Made by a program: the position numbers and the translations under genes. From Symbiodinium natans (taxonomy: Eukaryota; Sar; Dinophyceae; Suessiales; Symbiodiniaceae), in assembly GCA_905221605.1 (NCBI GenBank), contig CAJNDS010002757.1:554001-618000 (forward strand): DNA of 64,000 bases. Reading direction: 5' to 3'. The number at the start of each line of letters is the position of its first letter. Within the stretch, counting starts at the first letter, position 1. The notes beneath the pieces were generated by a model that saw only the letters and a list, made by a program, of their open reading frames with translations, searched no databases and had not been told where the DNA came from. This document shows, one piece after another, positions 1 through 10,286 of this stretch.

Positions 1-328
1 GGACCCCAAAACGGGCCATATCTTGACCATGTGTCAGAGGCCTCAGGGCTTTCGGGGCTTAGGTTCCTTGTAGGATGTTCTCAGCCTCTTGCTCAGGTAC
101 CTTCCGCACTACCGGTTGAAGTCTGACGCCCCACAGCCGGCCTTCTGTCGGGTCCAGAGCACTTCCGAAGTGTTTGAGATCGTCTCCCAGTTGGATAAGG
201 TGACTTAGCTGCCGAGGTAACCTTGAACCTTCTGAAGTTCTGAAGAGTCATGGAGCGAACGCCCTCTGGCTTCTTGGGCATTCTGAACTCCTGTAAAAAC
301 CCAGAGATAAACCTAATTTTTCTCCTAG

Positions 329-1105
329 GCGGCACAGCCTCTGAGGTGATCAAGGGTGAATGCCCGAAGCAAAGCATGGAGAGATGGTTTGGGCCCGGGA
401 GCCCCCATGCTGAGGGCTTTGTTTTCCTGGACCACGACACCTGCGAGTCTGCCTACGGTCCGACTTATTGTAAGATTAAGCTGCCGGCCTTCTACGTGTG
501 CCACGGTTTCGAAGCCGGCGCTGGGAAGAAGCTCCTGAAGCTTCCGAGGAAACTTGCGGAGCACTTCCCGATTGTGAGGCAGGCGCATATCTTCGCGCAG
601 GAGGTGGAGACCCGCATTCCGGACTATGCCAGGGAAGTGGTCCGGGCAATTGAGCCACAAATGTCGCGAGAGTCGGGCATGTATGCAGAGGCGGGTGACA
701 GAACTTTGAACCTTGAGCCTCAAAACCGATCCTAAAGCCCGAATTCTTAGATCCTGTGTGGAGGCTGGTGAGCGACTGCGGAAGCGCTTCGATGCCTTCT
801 TTGCAGTTGAGTCGACCGAGACGAGGGCGGCGCTTTTCAAGACCATCACAAACAACCTGCCCCCGAGCCTGCAAGAGACTGTCGTTCGGCTCGGCTGTCG
901 AGTTTTCGGATTAGATTGCCGGAGGCACCGTGAGGAGGTTCTGAAGTTCACAGTGTATCTTCTGAACAAGACCCAGCCCTGGAGCCACCGGGATGTGGAC
1001 ACGACTTGGGTTGCAACTGACGACTTCGTGTGCGGGCTGTTCTTCGCCAGATACTTGCTGCAAGCGGAAGCTGGCAACCCAGAGGAGGCGGCGGCAGCGG
1101 AGTAA
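329..1105 (+). CDS. Unrecognised two-exon gene, 3' part
   Basis: Two exons, about 329-694 and 751-1105, separated by a 56-base GT-AG intron (695-750). Joining them keeps the frame exactly: a split glycine codon, then SCVEAGERLRKRFDAFF. The frame ends at TAA (1103-1105) after an alanine/glutamate-rich tail. Codons favour G/C in the third position. The acceptor at 327-328 (tctcctag) suggests the first exon starts at 329, although an in-frame ATG exists at 250 and the gene may begin there or upstream of the window. The peptide is soluble-looking, with aromatic and cysteine residues (FYVCHGFEAGAGKK, LGCRVFGLDCRR) and no membrane segment. I do not recognise the family. The intron is short and carries only one weak CCTAAA-like word, unlike most later introns. 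Confidence 0.6.
695..750 (+). other. 56-nt GT-AG intron
   Basis: Starts GTGACAGAAC and ends GAATTCTTAG. Removing it restores a single reading frame (phase 2), which supports both neighbouring exons. Confidence 0.6.
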
Positions 1106-1469
1106 GATTTCAATATATTTCAATGGTCCTCACCCAACACTCTACACCGGGCCATGGCACAGTCCTGCGTCGGTGCTGGAGCACGCGAGCTGCAGCTCCT
1201 GAAGCAGAGCCTTTCTGTGCCGGCATCGCGTGGCCTGGGCTCGACTGTGATGCCGCGCCCAGGGAGAGAAGCCACAGCCATCACAGGGTAGCACAGGTTG
1301 GTGCGCTGCTGGAACACGCGATCCAATTCAACACCTGGTTTTTGCTTGGTGTGTCTCTCCGCACCCTGCTCCCACTTACGTGAACGTGACAACTCATCAT
1401 GCTGGCGTTCGTACCGTTACCGAATGCAGGACCCGAGCTCGAAACCAGGAGGGGGCTGGGGCGACAGGA

Positions 1470-1636
1470 CGCCAAGGAGGCCCAGAAGAAGACCGAGGAG
1501 CACTTGGCCACCATCACGAACCGGCTGACGGCCGTGGCCGGGAAGCCCGAAGGCCAGGAAGACAGGAAGCTCATGGCAGAGCTCGAAGGAGCAGAAGAAG
1601 AAGCTGATCGCAGAGAACTGGTGGCGACGACGTGCA
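1470..1636 (+). CDS. Exon encoding a charged coiled-coil segment
   Basis: Acceptor ggcgacag at about 1469, then an open high-GC3 frame beginning DAKEAQKKTEEHLATI and continuing with alternating acidic and basic heptad-like residues (KLMAELEGAEEEADRRELVATT). It ends at a GTGCATG donor or runs a few codons further into CCTAAA repeats. Lys/Glu/Ala/Leu richness suggests a helical coiled coil. No family recognised. It could belong to the gene that starts at 3.2 kb or be an isolated remnant. Confidence 0.45.
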
Positions 1637-1639
1637 TGA

Positions 1640-3180
1640 CTTTAACCCTAAACCTTAAACCCCAAGAGGGGTGGGGCCACGAGTAATTTGGCTTTCTTGC
1701 TCTCACGGCGGCCTACTTTTCTCGACAAGTTTCTCTTGAGTCGAGAGGCCAGGCCTCCCCATCTCCCTTTGCACCTGTCCAGTGCATGGCTGCTTTTCTG
1801 GGGCAGCCTGGAAGGTTGTCGTGCACTTTTATCCAGGCAAGCCGACTGCATGGAGCTGCACTCTCGATCGGCTCTGGAACAGCATATTGGGTGATTTTTT
1901 TGCCGCGTTAGGTTTATGGTTCACGGCTTACTGCGCCCGCTACAGGACAGGTTTGGGATCCATGTCCCAGGGCCCAGGGCACAAAGCAAGCGGGATCCGG
2001 GCTTTGCAGCATCCATCATTGCGAGTTGGCGTGGACAGTGGACACAAACTGACCCTGAGAAGCCAGGCGTCATGTGGGTATGGGCTTCTAGCCAGGTCTC
2101 AACAATCCAAAGAACAGTCGGAAAAAGAGCAGGTTGTCCGAAATGAGGGCTGCTGGGCTGACGCAGTAAGTTCCTCCCTGAGCAAGCAGCATTCACGTTC
2201 AGCTCCAAAAGCCTTCCCAAATCGCTCTCATACGGTGGCTTTGAAAGTTTGTGTATGTCTATTCCCTCAACCCTAAACCCTAAACCCTAAACCCTAAACC
2301 CTAAACCCTAAACCCTAAACCCTAAACCCTAAACCCTAAACCCTAAACCCTAAACCCTCAACCCTCAACCCTGAACCAAAAACCCTAAACCCCAACATCA
2401 TCCTGAGGCATCCTGAATCTTCCCCCCTAAACCCGCCCCGATGGTTTGCAGCTGTCTCGGGGTGGTGGCTTCGCAGTCTTTCAGCTCGAAAGCCACGCAG
2501 TATCCAGTCCCACCATTTATTGGCTTTTTCCAGGGTTTCCAACAATTTTGGGGTAGTTCCTCTAGATAGTGATGACTTTCTGGAGTTTCGATGCACTGTG
2601 GTCTGGGGGGTTTTGGATCGGGCGGCTACATGGACATTGGTTCAGTTGTTTTCCAGCAGCATGCAAGACATCAGCAGAACGGGTCAAGTTCTCGTGCTGT
2701 TAACGTCCGTGTCGCTGTGTCTTTGCGCGCTGCCATGTCGAGCCAGCTGGTTGCACGGGCTTCGCCTCTAGAGGATTGTGTACATCATAGGCTTTCTTAG
2801 AGTCTTGCTACAGCGGCGCCGAGTAGCGGGCTTTAGAGTGGACCGGCCTGGCTGGTGAGGAAGCAGTTCCTGAAATCCTTACGCTCTGGATGCCTAAGTC
2901 CCCAATGCCGTGAAGAAACCCCTGAACCAAGAGGCCTCAACACTAGAATCACTAGAATCCCACGACTTCAAGCTGAACCCCTGATGGGGCCCTATTAAGT
3001 ATTAAGCCTCGACTCCCAGCGGGTGGTTAGCAGGGAGCGAAGGGATCGACCCAAACCCTAAACCCTCATGGGTTGTAGGGTTTTAGGGTTCAGGGTTCTG
3101 GGTGTAGGGCTCAGGGTTTAGGGTTTTTTGTGGGCTGTTGTGGTTTTGGGGGTTCCGGGCCCATTTGTTTCGCACCCCGC
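1640..3180. other. Noncoding stretch with telomere-like repeats
   Basis: I see no convincing exon. An open frame at 1782-2276 has atypical composition and no splice context. A CCCTAAA run occupies about 2268-2365, degenerate CCCTAAA words follow to 2400, and TTTAGGG-like words appear at 3075-3130. Confidence 0.4.
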
Positions 3181-3182
3181 AG

Positions 3183-3262
3183 CGAACTAGCAGCAAGACG
3201 CCCGGCCAAGGCGAGAATGAATCGAATGGCTTCACCTACACGTCAAGCCGGCCTCTGAGAGG
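3183..3262 (+). CDS. Exon, cluster 3.2-9.2 kb
   Basis: Acceptor gcaccccgcag precedes it. The frame reads RTSSKTPGQGENESNGFTY followed by TSSRPLRG. The donor is GTGTGTAAGG, then TTTAGGG-like repeats. Hydrophilic and Ser/Thr rich; no family. Confidence 0.45.
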
Positions 3263-6200
3263 GTGTGTAAGGTCTAGGGCTTTCGGGTTTCGGGTGTAGG
3301 GCCTTTAGGGTTTAGGGCCTGTTTTTTTTTTGGGGGGGAGGGGGGGGGGGAAAAGAAAACACCTCCGCCGGGGAGGGTTTTTTCAAATCCGCTATGACAT
3401 ACCGCTCTGACCCCACAGCTGCGTAGAAACCCGTAGGAATTCCAGGCGACAGCCCGGCACCCCCAAGCCCTAAACCCTAAACCCTAAACCCTAAACCCTA
3501 AACCCTAAACCCAAAACCCCAAACCCCAAACCCCAAACCCGGAGGTGGTGGCGACTCCTTGGAGGACACGGAGTACGACGAGATAGAAGGCAAGACCCTG
3601 ACCTTCCAACAGAGCCGGCGGCGGTGGTTGCCTGTCCCTTTGCCTGTTGCAGGGAGGGTTTAGGGTTTTAGGGTTTCGGGTTTAGGGTTTGGGGTTTAGG
3701 GTTTATAGGGTTTGGGGTTTATAGGGTTTAGGGTTTATAGGGTTTATAGGTTTTAGAGGGTTGATAGGGTTATAGGGTTTATAGGGTTTGTAGGGTTTAT
3801 AGGGTTTGCAGGGTTTACAGGGTTTATAGAGTCGGGTTTATAGGGTTTATATGGTTTACAGGGTCATAAAGCGGCTTATAGGGTTAAGGTTAAGGTTGAG
3901 GGTTTTGGGTGCAGCATCCGCAAATCCTAAACCGATGCCTGAATTTCACAGGCTTGCCTTGAAACCCCAGACACGGGGACCCTAAACCCAAAACCCAAAA
4001 CCCAAACCCAAAACCCAAAGCCCAAAGCCCAAAACATAACACCCAAGACCCAAAACCCAAAGCCCAAAACATAACACCCAAGACCCAAAACCCACAACCC
4101 TTAACCCTAACCTAAACTGAAGCCCTGAACCCGGCGCGGGCCCTTGCTACATCTCAACACAGCCGCTGGAGGCCTTTTAGGAGGCTTCCGAAGGTTGGGC
4201 GCAGGACTTCAGGCCAAAAAATTGGGTTCAGACATTCAGTCTTTAGAGTATATGGGTTGGCGGGTCTGGGGTTTGAGGGGTTTAAGCTTGATAGGGTTCT
4301 AGGGTTTAAAGGGTTTTAGGTGGGGTTCTAGGGTGAAAGGGTCTGAAGGGTTTTTGGGCTCTAGGTTAGGGTCTCGGGGTCAAGGGTTTGCGGTGTAGGG
4401 GTATCTACCTTCAGGGAGGATCAGGGGATACATGTGGTCTGTGAAAGCAGCCGGGCTTTTGTGAGGCTGCACGGCCCAGATAGGCTTTAGTATCTACGGT
4501 GCCCATGTCTCAGAAGGAAAAAGGGCAGCTTGGGGTACAGGCTTCGGGTAGTTTTTGACTTGGTCGAGGTGGAGACCCTGAGGTTGTAGGGCTTAGGGAG
4601 ACCGAAGCCCGAACCCTAAACCTAAGCGCCGAAGCCCAAAGCCACACACCCCAAGGTATTCTGCAACGCGCCAAGAGTCGCCCATTGCTGCTACGCCCGC
4701 GACCGAGCTCAGCTCGCTAAGAAGAGCAGACCTCAGAGCTGAAATCCAAGAACAGTCTGAATCCTTAAACCACCAACTCCTTACCACCCCACCTCCCTCC
4801 CTGAGCCCTGAGTGACCTTGCACAGCCTAGGTGTAGAACCACCCTTTTTTCGTACCATTGAAGAGCTGGAGGCAACCAGCCTGAACTGTAGACCTAGACC
4901 CTGAAGTCTGAACAGTGCTGAGCAGCGACAAATCATGGAGAGATTGAGGTCTGCCAGTTCCTGCTTTTCCTGCTGCGCGGCTGCATGCACAGGGTTCAGG
5001 GCGGCACCCTGAACCCCAGACTGGACACTTGGGGCCTAGGCCTTATGATATAGCCTCAGGTAGATATCTTAGCGCGGAGCAAGCAGCTTCCCTTAGGCTG
5101 CTACGAACCCTACAGTCCAAGCTTTGAAACTGTCAATTCCTTGCAGACCTTACAAACTGTAACCCCAAGGACCCTAAGTCTCAGCTCCTAAGACCGATGC
5201 AGGCTGGTGTTTCCCCTGTGGGCCAAGTGGCTCCTGGTCAGCCCGATGCCAAGAAAGCCACTCGACAGCGCTTCGGAGACTCCCCACGCAGCGCCTTCGT
5301 TGGCCCAAAGCCCCAAGCTTTCGGCTCAGGGTTTCGGACCCTGAACCCTAAACCCTTGTCAACCCTAAACCCTAAACCCCTCTTCCTGTGCGGCATACCC
5401 AGGTGGTGGCACCCAGAGTACGAGCCCTTCCCGCTGGTGCAGTATGATTTTGACAGTGACGAAGTGCGGCCGGGAACGCAATGCCATTGCGGTTCATCGG
5501 TTCAGGGAGCCCTAAACCCTAAACCCTAAACCCTAAACCCTAAACCCTAAACCCTAAACCCTAAACCCTAAACCCTAAACCCTAAACCCTAAACCCTAAA
5601 CCCCAAACCCTAAACCCTAAACCCTAAACCCGACTATCGGTTCAGGGACTTAGGGTTTAAGGAAGCAGATGCCCCGAACGCAGGACTGCGGCTCCCAGAG
5701 GCCAAAGCAAAGCCCCAGGCCCTAACCTGTAGGCCCCAAACCCCCAAAACCCTTGAGATCCTAAGCCCGAAATCCTTAACCCAAAGCCCTAAACCCTAAA
5801 CCCTAAACCCTAAACCCTAATCCCTAAACCTTAAAGCTTGCCGAGGCTGGATGAGCAGATGCATCCCAAGATCCAGATGTCTCAAATCCCGGAGTCCTCA
5901 GGCCTGTCACTCAGAGGTTAGGGGTTCAGCGTGTAGGGCATAAGGTTGAGGGTTTGAGGTTTAGGGTTTAAGGTTTAGGGTTTAGGGTTTAGGGTTTCAG
6001 GTTTAGGGTTTAGGGTTTAGGGTTTAGGGTTGAAGGTTTAGGGTTCAAGGTTGAGACTGCTTAGGGTGACTTAGGAGTTCGGGCCCCGGAGAACGTGGCC
6101 CTGCATCCGACATGCGTAATTCTCTGCATTGGACCCTGTTGGGGTCTTATGGAACGGCACACTTAACATGTGGACCTCGCGTAGGACCCCGAAAAGACCT

Positions 6201-9186
6201 TAATTTAGAGAACTACCCACATCTTGTGAGACCTCAACCCTTGAACCTCAAGGACTCTAAGCCCTCAGCCCCATTCAGCCCTCACCCGTTTGTTCTTTGG
6301 GGCGCGCGTCGCGTGCTCACGGGGCCTTGCGAGGCAGGTGACCGGGCCAGCCTCCCGCTCCAGTCCGAAAAATGAAAGCTTCAAAATTCAGCAACCAGGC
6401 CATAAACCCTAAACCCTAAACCCTAAACCCTAAACCCTAAACCCTAAAGCCTAAACCCCAAACCCCAAACCCCAAACCCTAAACCCTAAACCCTAAACCC
6501 TAAACCCCCCCAAGTTTAGATGTAGGGTTGAGGCCGTTTAGGAGCCCCCGCCCCACAGGTCGTTGCAACTACAGCTGCTCCGCCCGCGCCTTACTTCAGC
6601 ATCTGCTGGGCTTCCGCAGAAACCGGGGTTTCGGGCTGAAGGTTTTAATAATAACAATACTATAATTATTATTCATAATAATGAGAATAATACTAATATT
6701 TCGTAATTAAAATATTGATAATATAAATACCCTCCGCCCCTTATAGGATAGGAGGCTGACATTCCATGGGAGCTGCGCTTCCGAAACTCCCTAAACCCTA
6801 AACCCGAAACCCCAATCCCTAATCCCTAAACCCTAAACCCTAAACCCTAAACCCTAAACCGGAACCCAAAACGCGACTGTGCGTCTGAGGAGTGGCGCGG
6901 CTATCGCACCGAGGAGATGTGCCCGAGCTGGAAGTCATGGCTTTGGACTAGAATGCAATCATCTGGAGGCCTTATAGTTTAGGGTTTAGGGTTCAGGGTT
7001 GAGGGTTTAGGGTTTAGGGTCCCTTATAGTTTTAATAGGTCTTCCGCACTAGGTGGCAGGTTTTGTCTTGACATCTTCAGTTTTTTGTGGATTGCCGTGT
7101 GGGATTTTGGGGGGACAAGACCCAAGGCGGGGTTCTCTAGCTGAAGTTCGCTTCATGGGCCCTTTTCCTTTGTTGTACCCTTTGTAGTACGGGCCCGATT
7201 CTCGAAGCGAGGCAAAGTGCCTCAAAAAGGCCGGTTTCAACGAATAGATAAGAAACTCGGTCGAGGCTACTCTCGTTTGGATGATGATAGAGGTCATTTA
7301 CGGCATGTACTACTCACGGTGCAAGACTTTACATATTCCTTTTTGGTGGTTTCAGCAAGCTCGGACGGTGAGGTCCAATCCTGGCACCCTGATGCTTGCA
7401 TGTATCGGTTTTTGAACAGCTCTCTTTCATGCAAGGCAAAGCCAAACGATTCCTCCACCCACCTTGTGGCCAACATGATACGTGTGTGGAGCCTTTCAGC
7501 AGAAGAGCTGGCGGCAGTGGACATGGGAGAATTTTCCGACGTGACAACTATGGGAAGTTTACGGCGCCATCTGGGCTTGCATTACGGCCTTCCAGTGTGC
7601 GTGCATCAGCTTGTAAAGGACGGCTGCCGGTTGGATAATGAAAGAGAGCCGAGCACTCCCTGTGATGTGCAGCTAGTGCTGCAGCCTTGCTCCAGCGTGT
7701 CGTGAGAAGACGTCGCGGACGAACTTACCGGCGCATCCTCCCAAGGCAACGTTAAGACCGTGTGTCTGCTGGTGGAAGCCGGTGCTGACATGGAATTGGA
7801 AAGTCGATGTCGTGGCGACACCGCTGGAAGCCGGTGTGAGAATCAATTTAGGCGATGAGGACGGCAACACTAGTCTGATAATGCGTGCATCCCAAAACGG
7901 CCACATGGAGGTTGTGAGGTTTCTGGTGGAAGCGCGAGCCGGCGTGGACCGGAGGGATCGCCTTCGTGGCGGCCACGTTGAGATCGTGCGCTTGCTGGCG
8001 CAGGCGTGCGCGAACATGCAACTGGTCAATACGTTTGGCAATGCAGCCTTTGCGTGTGCACGCGACATCGAGATTCAGCAAATGTTGTCAGAGCAAACTC
8101 GGCCGGAAGCCTCAAAAACGCCCATCCCCTTCCCTGAACCCAGAAGCCCCCAACTGAATGTCCTCAACCCTAAGCAAACCTCTCGACCCTAGACCCCTGA
8201 ATCCCCAAACCCTGAACCCTCGCAAGCCCGAAGCCCCTGTCCAGCCCGAGGAACTTCCGGGTCAGCCTATCGCTGAACGACTCTGCGCTCACAGCGGCCG
8301 GGTCTCGGGTGTGTGTTGGGGGGCATGTTTGTGGCTATTCCTTTGGGGGGGCTTGGGGGCTTTTAGGGCTTTGGGGGTTTAGGGGGGCTTTGGGAGGTTT
8401 AGGGGTTTAGGGGGCTTTGGGGCTCCAGGAGTCTTAGGGCTTCAGGGTAGTTCAAGCTGTTTCGCCAATTGGTTGTGAGGGGTGTGCGGTGCTTTTTGTG
8501 GCCGGTGGTCTACTCTTCCTCCGTTTTTGGGCGTCGGGGGAAACCCTAAACCCTGCAAACCCTGGACCCCTCAACCTTAGACGGCTTGTGTGTTTGGAGA
8601 AGCTGGTCTGGGTCTGCGCCAACACGGCCCCACTGCCCTCCCATTCTGGGGATCCCGAAAAGGATCCCCCAAGAATTTCCCCAAACCGTAGGCCCAAACC
8701 CTAACAATCTCAGACTTAGAAAGGACTTGGGGGGGCTGTTTGGGGTGGGGAGTTTAGGGTTTAGGGCATGGGTTTCTGGGGCGCAAAGGTTTGGGCTTTA
8801 GGGTTTAGGGTTTAGGGCTGATTGCTTGGGTTTAGGGTTTTGGTTTGGGGCTTAGGGTAAAGGTTCCGTCTAGGGCTTAGGGTGCAGGGTTTGTGAAAGG
8901 TCCTCTGTGACCAGGCTCATGCTCACACCGTGTACCCAGTCCTCTTGGCCTCTGCAGACTTCCAGGACTGGTGGGTGCGCCCGCGCAGAGTGGGGAGGGT
9001 TTAGGGTTCAGGGTTTAGGGGTTTGGGGTTTAGGGTTTAGGGTTTAGTTTACCGCCCATGTCTAAGATTTCGAGGCAGATGAGGCAGTTGGGGGAGATTG
9101 GGTTCCTTTTCAGGGGCTCCGACTATGGCACGGAGCCCTACATATTGACCTGCGGAGAATTTCAATACAAGGGGCGCATCATCTAA
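3183..9186 (+). CDS. Multi-exon gene of unknown function (exon cluster 3.2-9.2 kb)
   Basis: A chain of short + strand exons that I group because they share strand, codon bias and flanking repeats. Better-supported members: 3183-3262, 3545-3626, 5403-5463, 5846-5916, 6559-6627, 6890-6951, 8245-8308, 8958-8998 and 9114-9186. Phases agree for 5846>6559>6890 and for 8245>8958. The last piece ends at a TAA (9184-9186) and is followed by CCCTAAA-type rather than TTTAGGG-type repeat, as expected where no donor follows. Alternatively the tract holds two genes, because 6890-6951 can be read to a stop in the phase-consistent frame. No domain recognised; the peptides are hydrophilic. An ankyrin pseudogene lies in the 6952-8244 interval. 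Confidence 0.4.
3545..3626 (+). CDS. Exon, cluster 3.2-9.2 kb
   Basis: Preceded by CCCTAAA/CCCCAAA repeats and followed, after about 30 bases, by TTTAGGG repeats. The frame reads GGDSLEDTEYDEIEGKTLTF then QQSRRRW, with strong GC3 up to the arginines. The donor is probably GTGGTTG or GTTGCC at 3624-3628; reading on to 3657 is also possible. Confidence 0.55.
4415..4460 (+). CDS. Possible short exon
   Basis: Acceptor ctaccttcag, then EDQGIHVVCESSRAF, then a canonical GTGAGG donor. Very short, so supported only by splice signals and residue balance. Confidence 0.25.
4678..4762 (+). CDS. Possible exon
   Basis: After the acceptor ccaagag the frame reads SPIAATPATELSSLRRADLR and continues AEIQEQSES. 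The minus strand is open too, so strand rests on the + orientation of its neighbours. Confidence 0.3.
5403..5463 (+). CDS. Exon, cluster 3.2-9.2 kb
   Basis: Acceptor catacccag follows CCCTAAA runs. The frame reads WWHPEYEPFPLVQYDFDSDE, rich in aromatic and acidic residues. The proposed donor is GTGCGG at 5464, though the frame stays open to about 5510. Followed by a 120-base CCCTAAA array. Confidence 0.5.
5507..5632. repeat. CCCTAAA array
   Basis: About 17 near-perfect units. Confidence 0.95.
5846..5916 (+). CDS. Exon, cluster 3.2-9.2 kb
   Basis: Acceptor gcttgccgag after CCCTAAA repeats; donor GTTAGGGG running into TTTAGGG repeats. The frame reads LDEQMHPKIQMSQIPESSGL then SLR and ends in phase 1, matching the next exon. 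Confidence 0.55.
6559..6627 (+). CDS. Exon, cluster 3.2-9.2 kb
   Basis: Acceptor cgccccacag; donor GTTTCGGG. All three frames are open, but the phase from the previous exon selects GRCNYSCSARALLQHLLGFR followed by RNR. Cysteine- and arginine-rich; no family. Confidence 0.4.
6890..6951 (+). CDS. Exon with two plausible frames
   Basis: Acceptor gcgtctgag after a CCCTAAA run. The phase-consistent frame reads VARLSHRGDVPELEVMALD and stops at TAG 6949-6951, which would end a gene here. A second frame reads EWRGYRTEEMCPSWKSWLW and stays open into the TTTAGGG-bearing sequence beyond. I cannot decide between them. Confidence 0.4.
7475..8126 (+). pseudogene. Degenerate ankyrin-repeat protein with dinoflagellate-type N-terminal domain
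   Basis: An in-frame ATG at 7475 begins MIRVWSLSAEELAAV, then a compact domain (SLRRHLGLHYGLPVCVHQL, LVKDGCRLDNE, VQLVLQPCSS). From memory it resembles the ubiquitin-like or similar N-terminal domain that precedes ankyrin arrays in a large Symbiodinium family. Ankyrin repeats follow: LLVEAGADMELES, then DEDGNTSLIMRASQNGHMEV, VVRFLVEARAGVD, GHVEIVRLLAQA. Two lesions break it: an in-frame TGA at 7703-7705 between the domains, and a frame change near 7805-7830 between repeats. One repeat also looks shortened near 7955. No introns or telomere-like repeats interrupt it, unlike neighbouring genes, and it sits in an intron-like interval between exons. A retrocopy or duplicated fragment that has decayed is the simplest reading. 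The frame is open upstream to 7217. Confidence 0.6.
8245..8308 (+). CDS. Exon, cluster 3.2-9.2 kb
   Basis: Acceptor cccctgtccag; donor GTGTGTGTTG followed by TTTAGGG-like words. The frame reads PEELPGQPIAERLCAHSGRV then S. It ends in phase 1, which the 8958 exon completes. Confidence 0.5.
8958..8998 (+). CDS. Mini-exon, cluster 3.2-9.2 kb
   Basis: Acceptor ggcctctgcag; the donor GTTTAGGG is the telomere-like word itself. The frame is DFQDWWVRPRRVGR, in phase with the 8245 exon. Confidence 0.5.
9114..9186 (+). CDS. Probable terminal exon
   Basis: Acceptor gttccttttcag. One frame reads GSDYGTEPYILTCGEFQYKG then RII and TAA, with good GC3. The strictly phase-consistent frame from the previous exon reads GLRLWHGALHIDLRRIS, so either the upstream donor is misplaced or the frame choice is wrong. 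CCCTAAA-type repeat, not TTTAGGG, follows. Confidence 0.45.
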
Positions 9187-10236
9187 TGAGCTGCCGAAGG
9201 ACGGATAGCCCTAAACCCGAAACCTGAAAGCCCAAACCTGAAGCCCTTTGCAAGCTACCCCCGCTCCCGGCACCCCAAGTGGGCCTTATGTTTCTTGAAG
9301 CGGACGGTGCCGAGGTCGTGGGCGACAAACGCTTTGCTCATCCAACTCCTTTCTGGAGTCAACACACGGCGGCTTGGCTCGAGGTGTCAAAACCCTGAGC
9401 CCTAAACCTTAAACCCTAAGCCTTAAAAACCCCAACCCCCCAACCACACCACATAGGGGTGGGGGGGATGTAAACCAAACCTTAGGCCCTAAACCTACGA
9501 ACCGCGTGACAGCTTAGAAAGCCCAAACCCTAAACCCTAAACCCTACCACAACCGCACCATGGGGCCCTGCGCCTAAAGGGAGTATATCTCGGAGTTTAG
9601 AGGGCACCGCATGTCCTCATTCCCTATTCAGAACCAGCACTAAGTTGAGCGCGAAGCTGCGACATCCCAGATCCCACGCCCAAAGCCCTCGGCCGGAGCT
9701 TTGCAGTGCGGGGTTTTGGGTTGAAGCCCCAATACCTGAATGCCCTAAACTAGCCACAAAAGCCTGAAACCCTAGTTCAACATAAAGCGCCCTAAAGTTC
9801 TAGAATTTTAGGACCCTAGCAGTAAGACTGTAAAATTCTAGCAACTAAGCCCTGGTGGCTCTGCGCTGGGGGGGTATTGTTGCTAGCAGGCTCAGGTTCG
9901 ATACCCGGTCGGGGTTGTCCGGTTTGGGATTTAGCAACTGAAAGAATGCCGTGCCTAAGAATATGTATAGACGGTCTAGGATTTGGAGTCTAGAGCTACA
10001 GTCTAGTGTTGAGGGTTTGTGGAACAGAGATCGCACGACGGCTTTCTGTACGTAAGCCGTGAAACATCTAGTTTCCTTGTTTGGTTTGGCCAGCTGAACT
10101 TCAAACACACTACTGCCTCCTTGTGGCATGGGGCTACCCTGCCACAAACCCTAAACCCTAAGGTTTAGTTCGCAAGCCAGATTTAGGTCACCCGCCTGCT
10201 TTTTGCTTGCCAAGCCCCCCTCTGGGAGCCTCGCAG
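9187..10236. other. Intergenic or intronic stretch, no firm gene
   Basis: Contains degenerate CCCTAAA words. An open stretch at about 9285-9395 (MFLEADGAEVVGDKRFAHPT in one frame) lacks clear splice sites. A sequence at 9850-9920 contains a tRNA B-box-like GGTTCGATACC, but I cannot fold it into a tRNA. Confidence 0.3.
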
Positions 10237-10286
10237 TTGTCTCTGATCTTGCTGCAGCTAAGGCAAAGTCAGGCCGGGGTGCCTGG
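10237..10286 (+). CDS. Possible exon
   Basis: Acceptor gagcctcgcag; donor GTTCAGGG. The frame reads LSLILLQLRQSQAGVPG, a short hydrophobic-then-polar peptide. Could also be a signal-like segment. Support is only the splice signals. Confidence 0.35.

Noticed and set aside
325-1113. 262-codon minus-strand frame
   Set aside because: Shadow of the phase-joined two-exon gene on the + strand, which has better codon bias and an intron that restores frame.
1782-2276. 164-codon + strand frame
   Set aside because: No biased third positions, no splice signals at its ends, and it runs into the CCCTAAA array.
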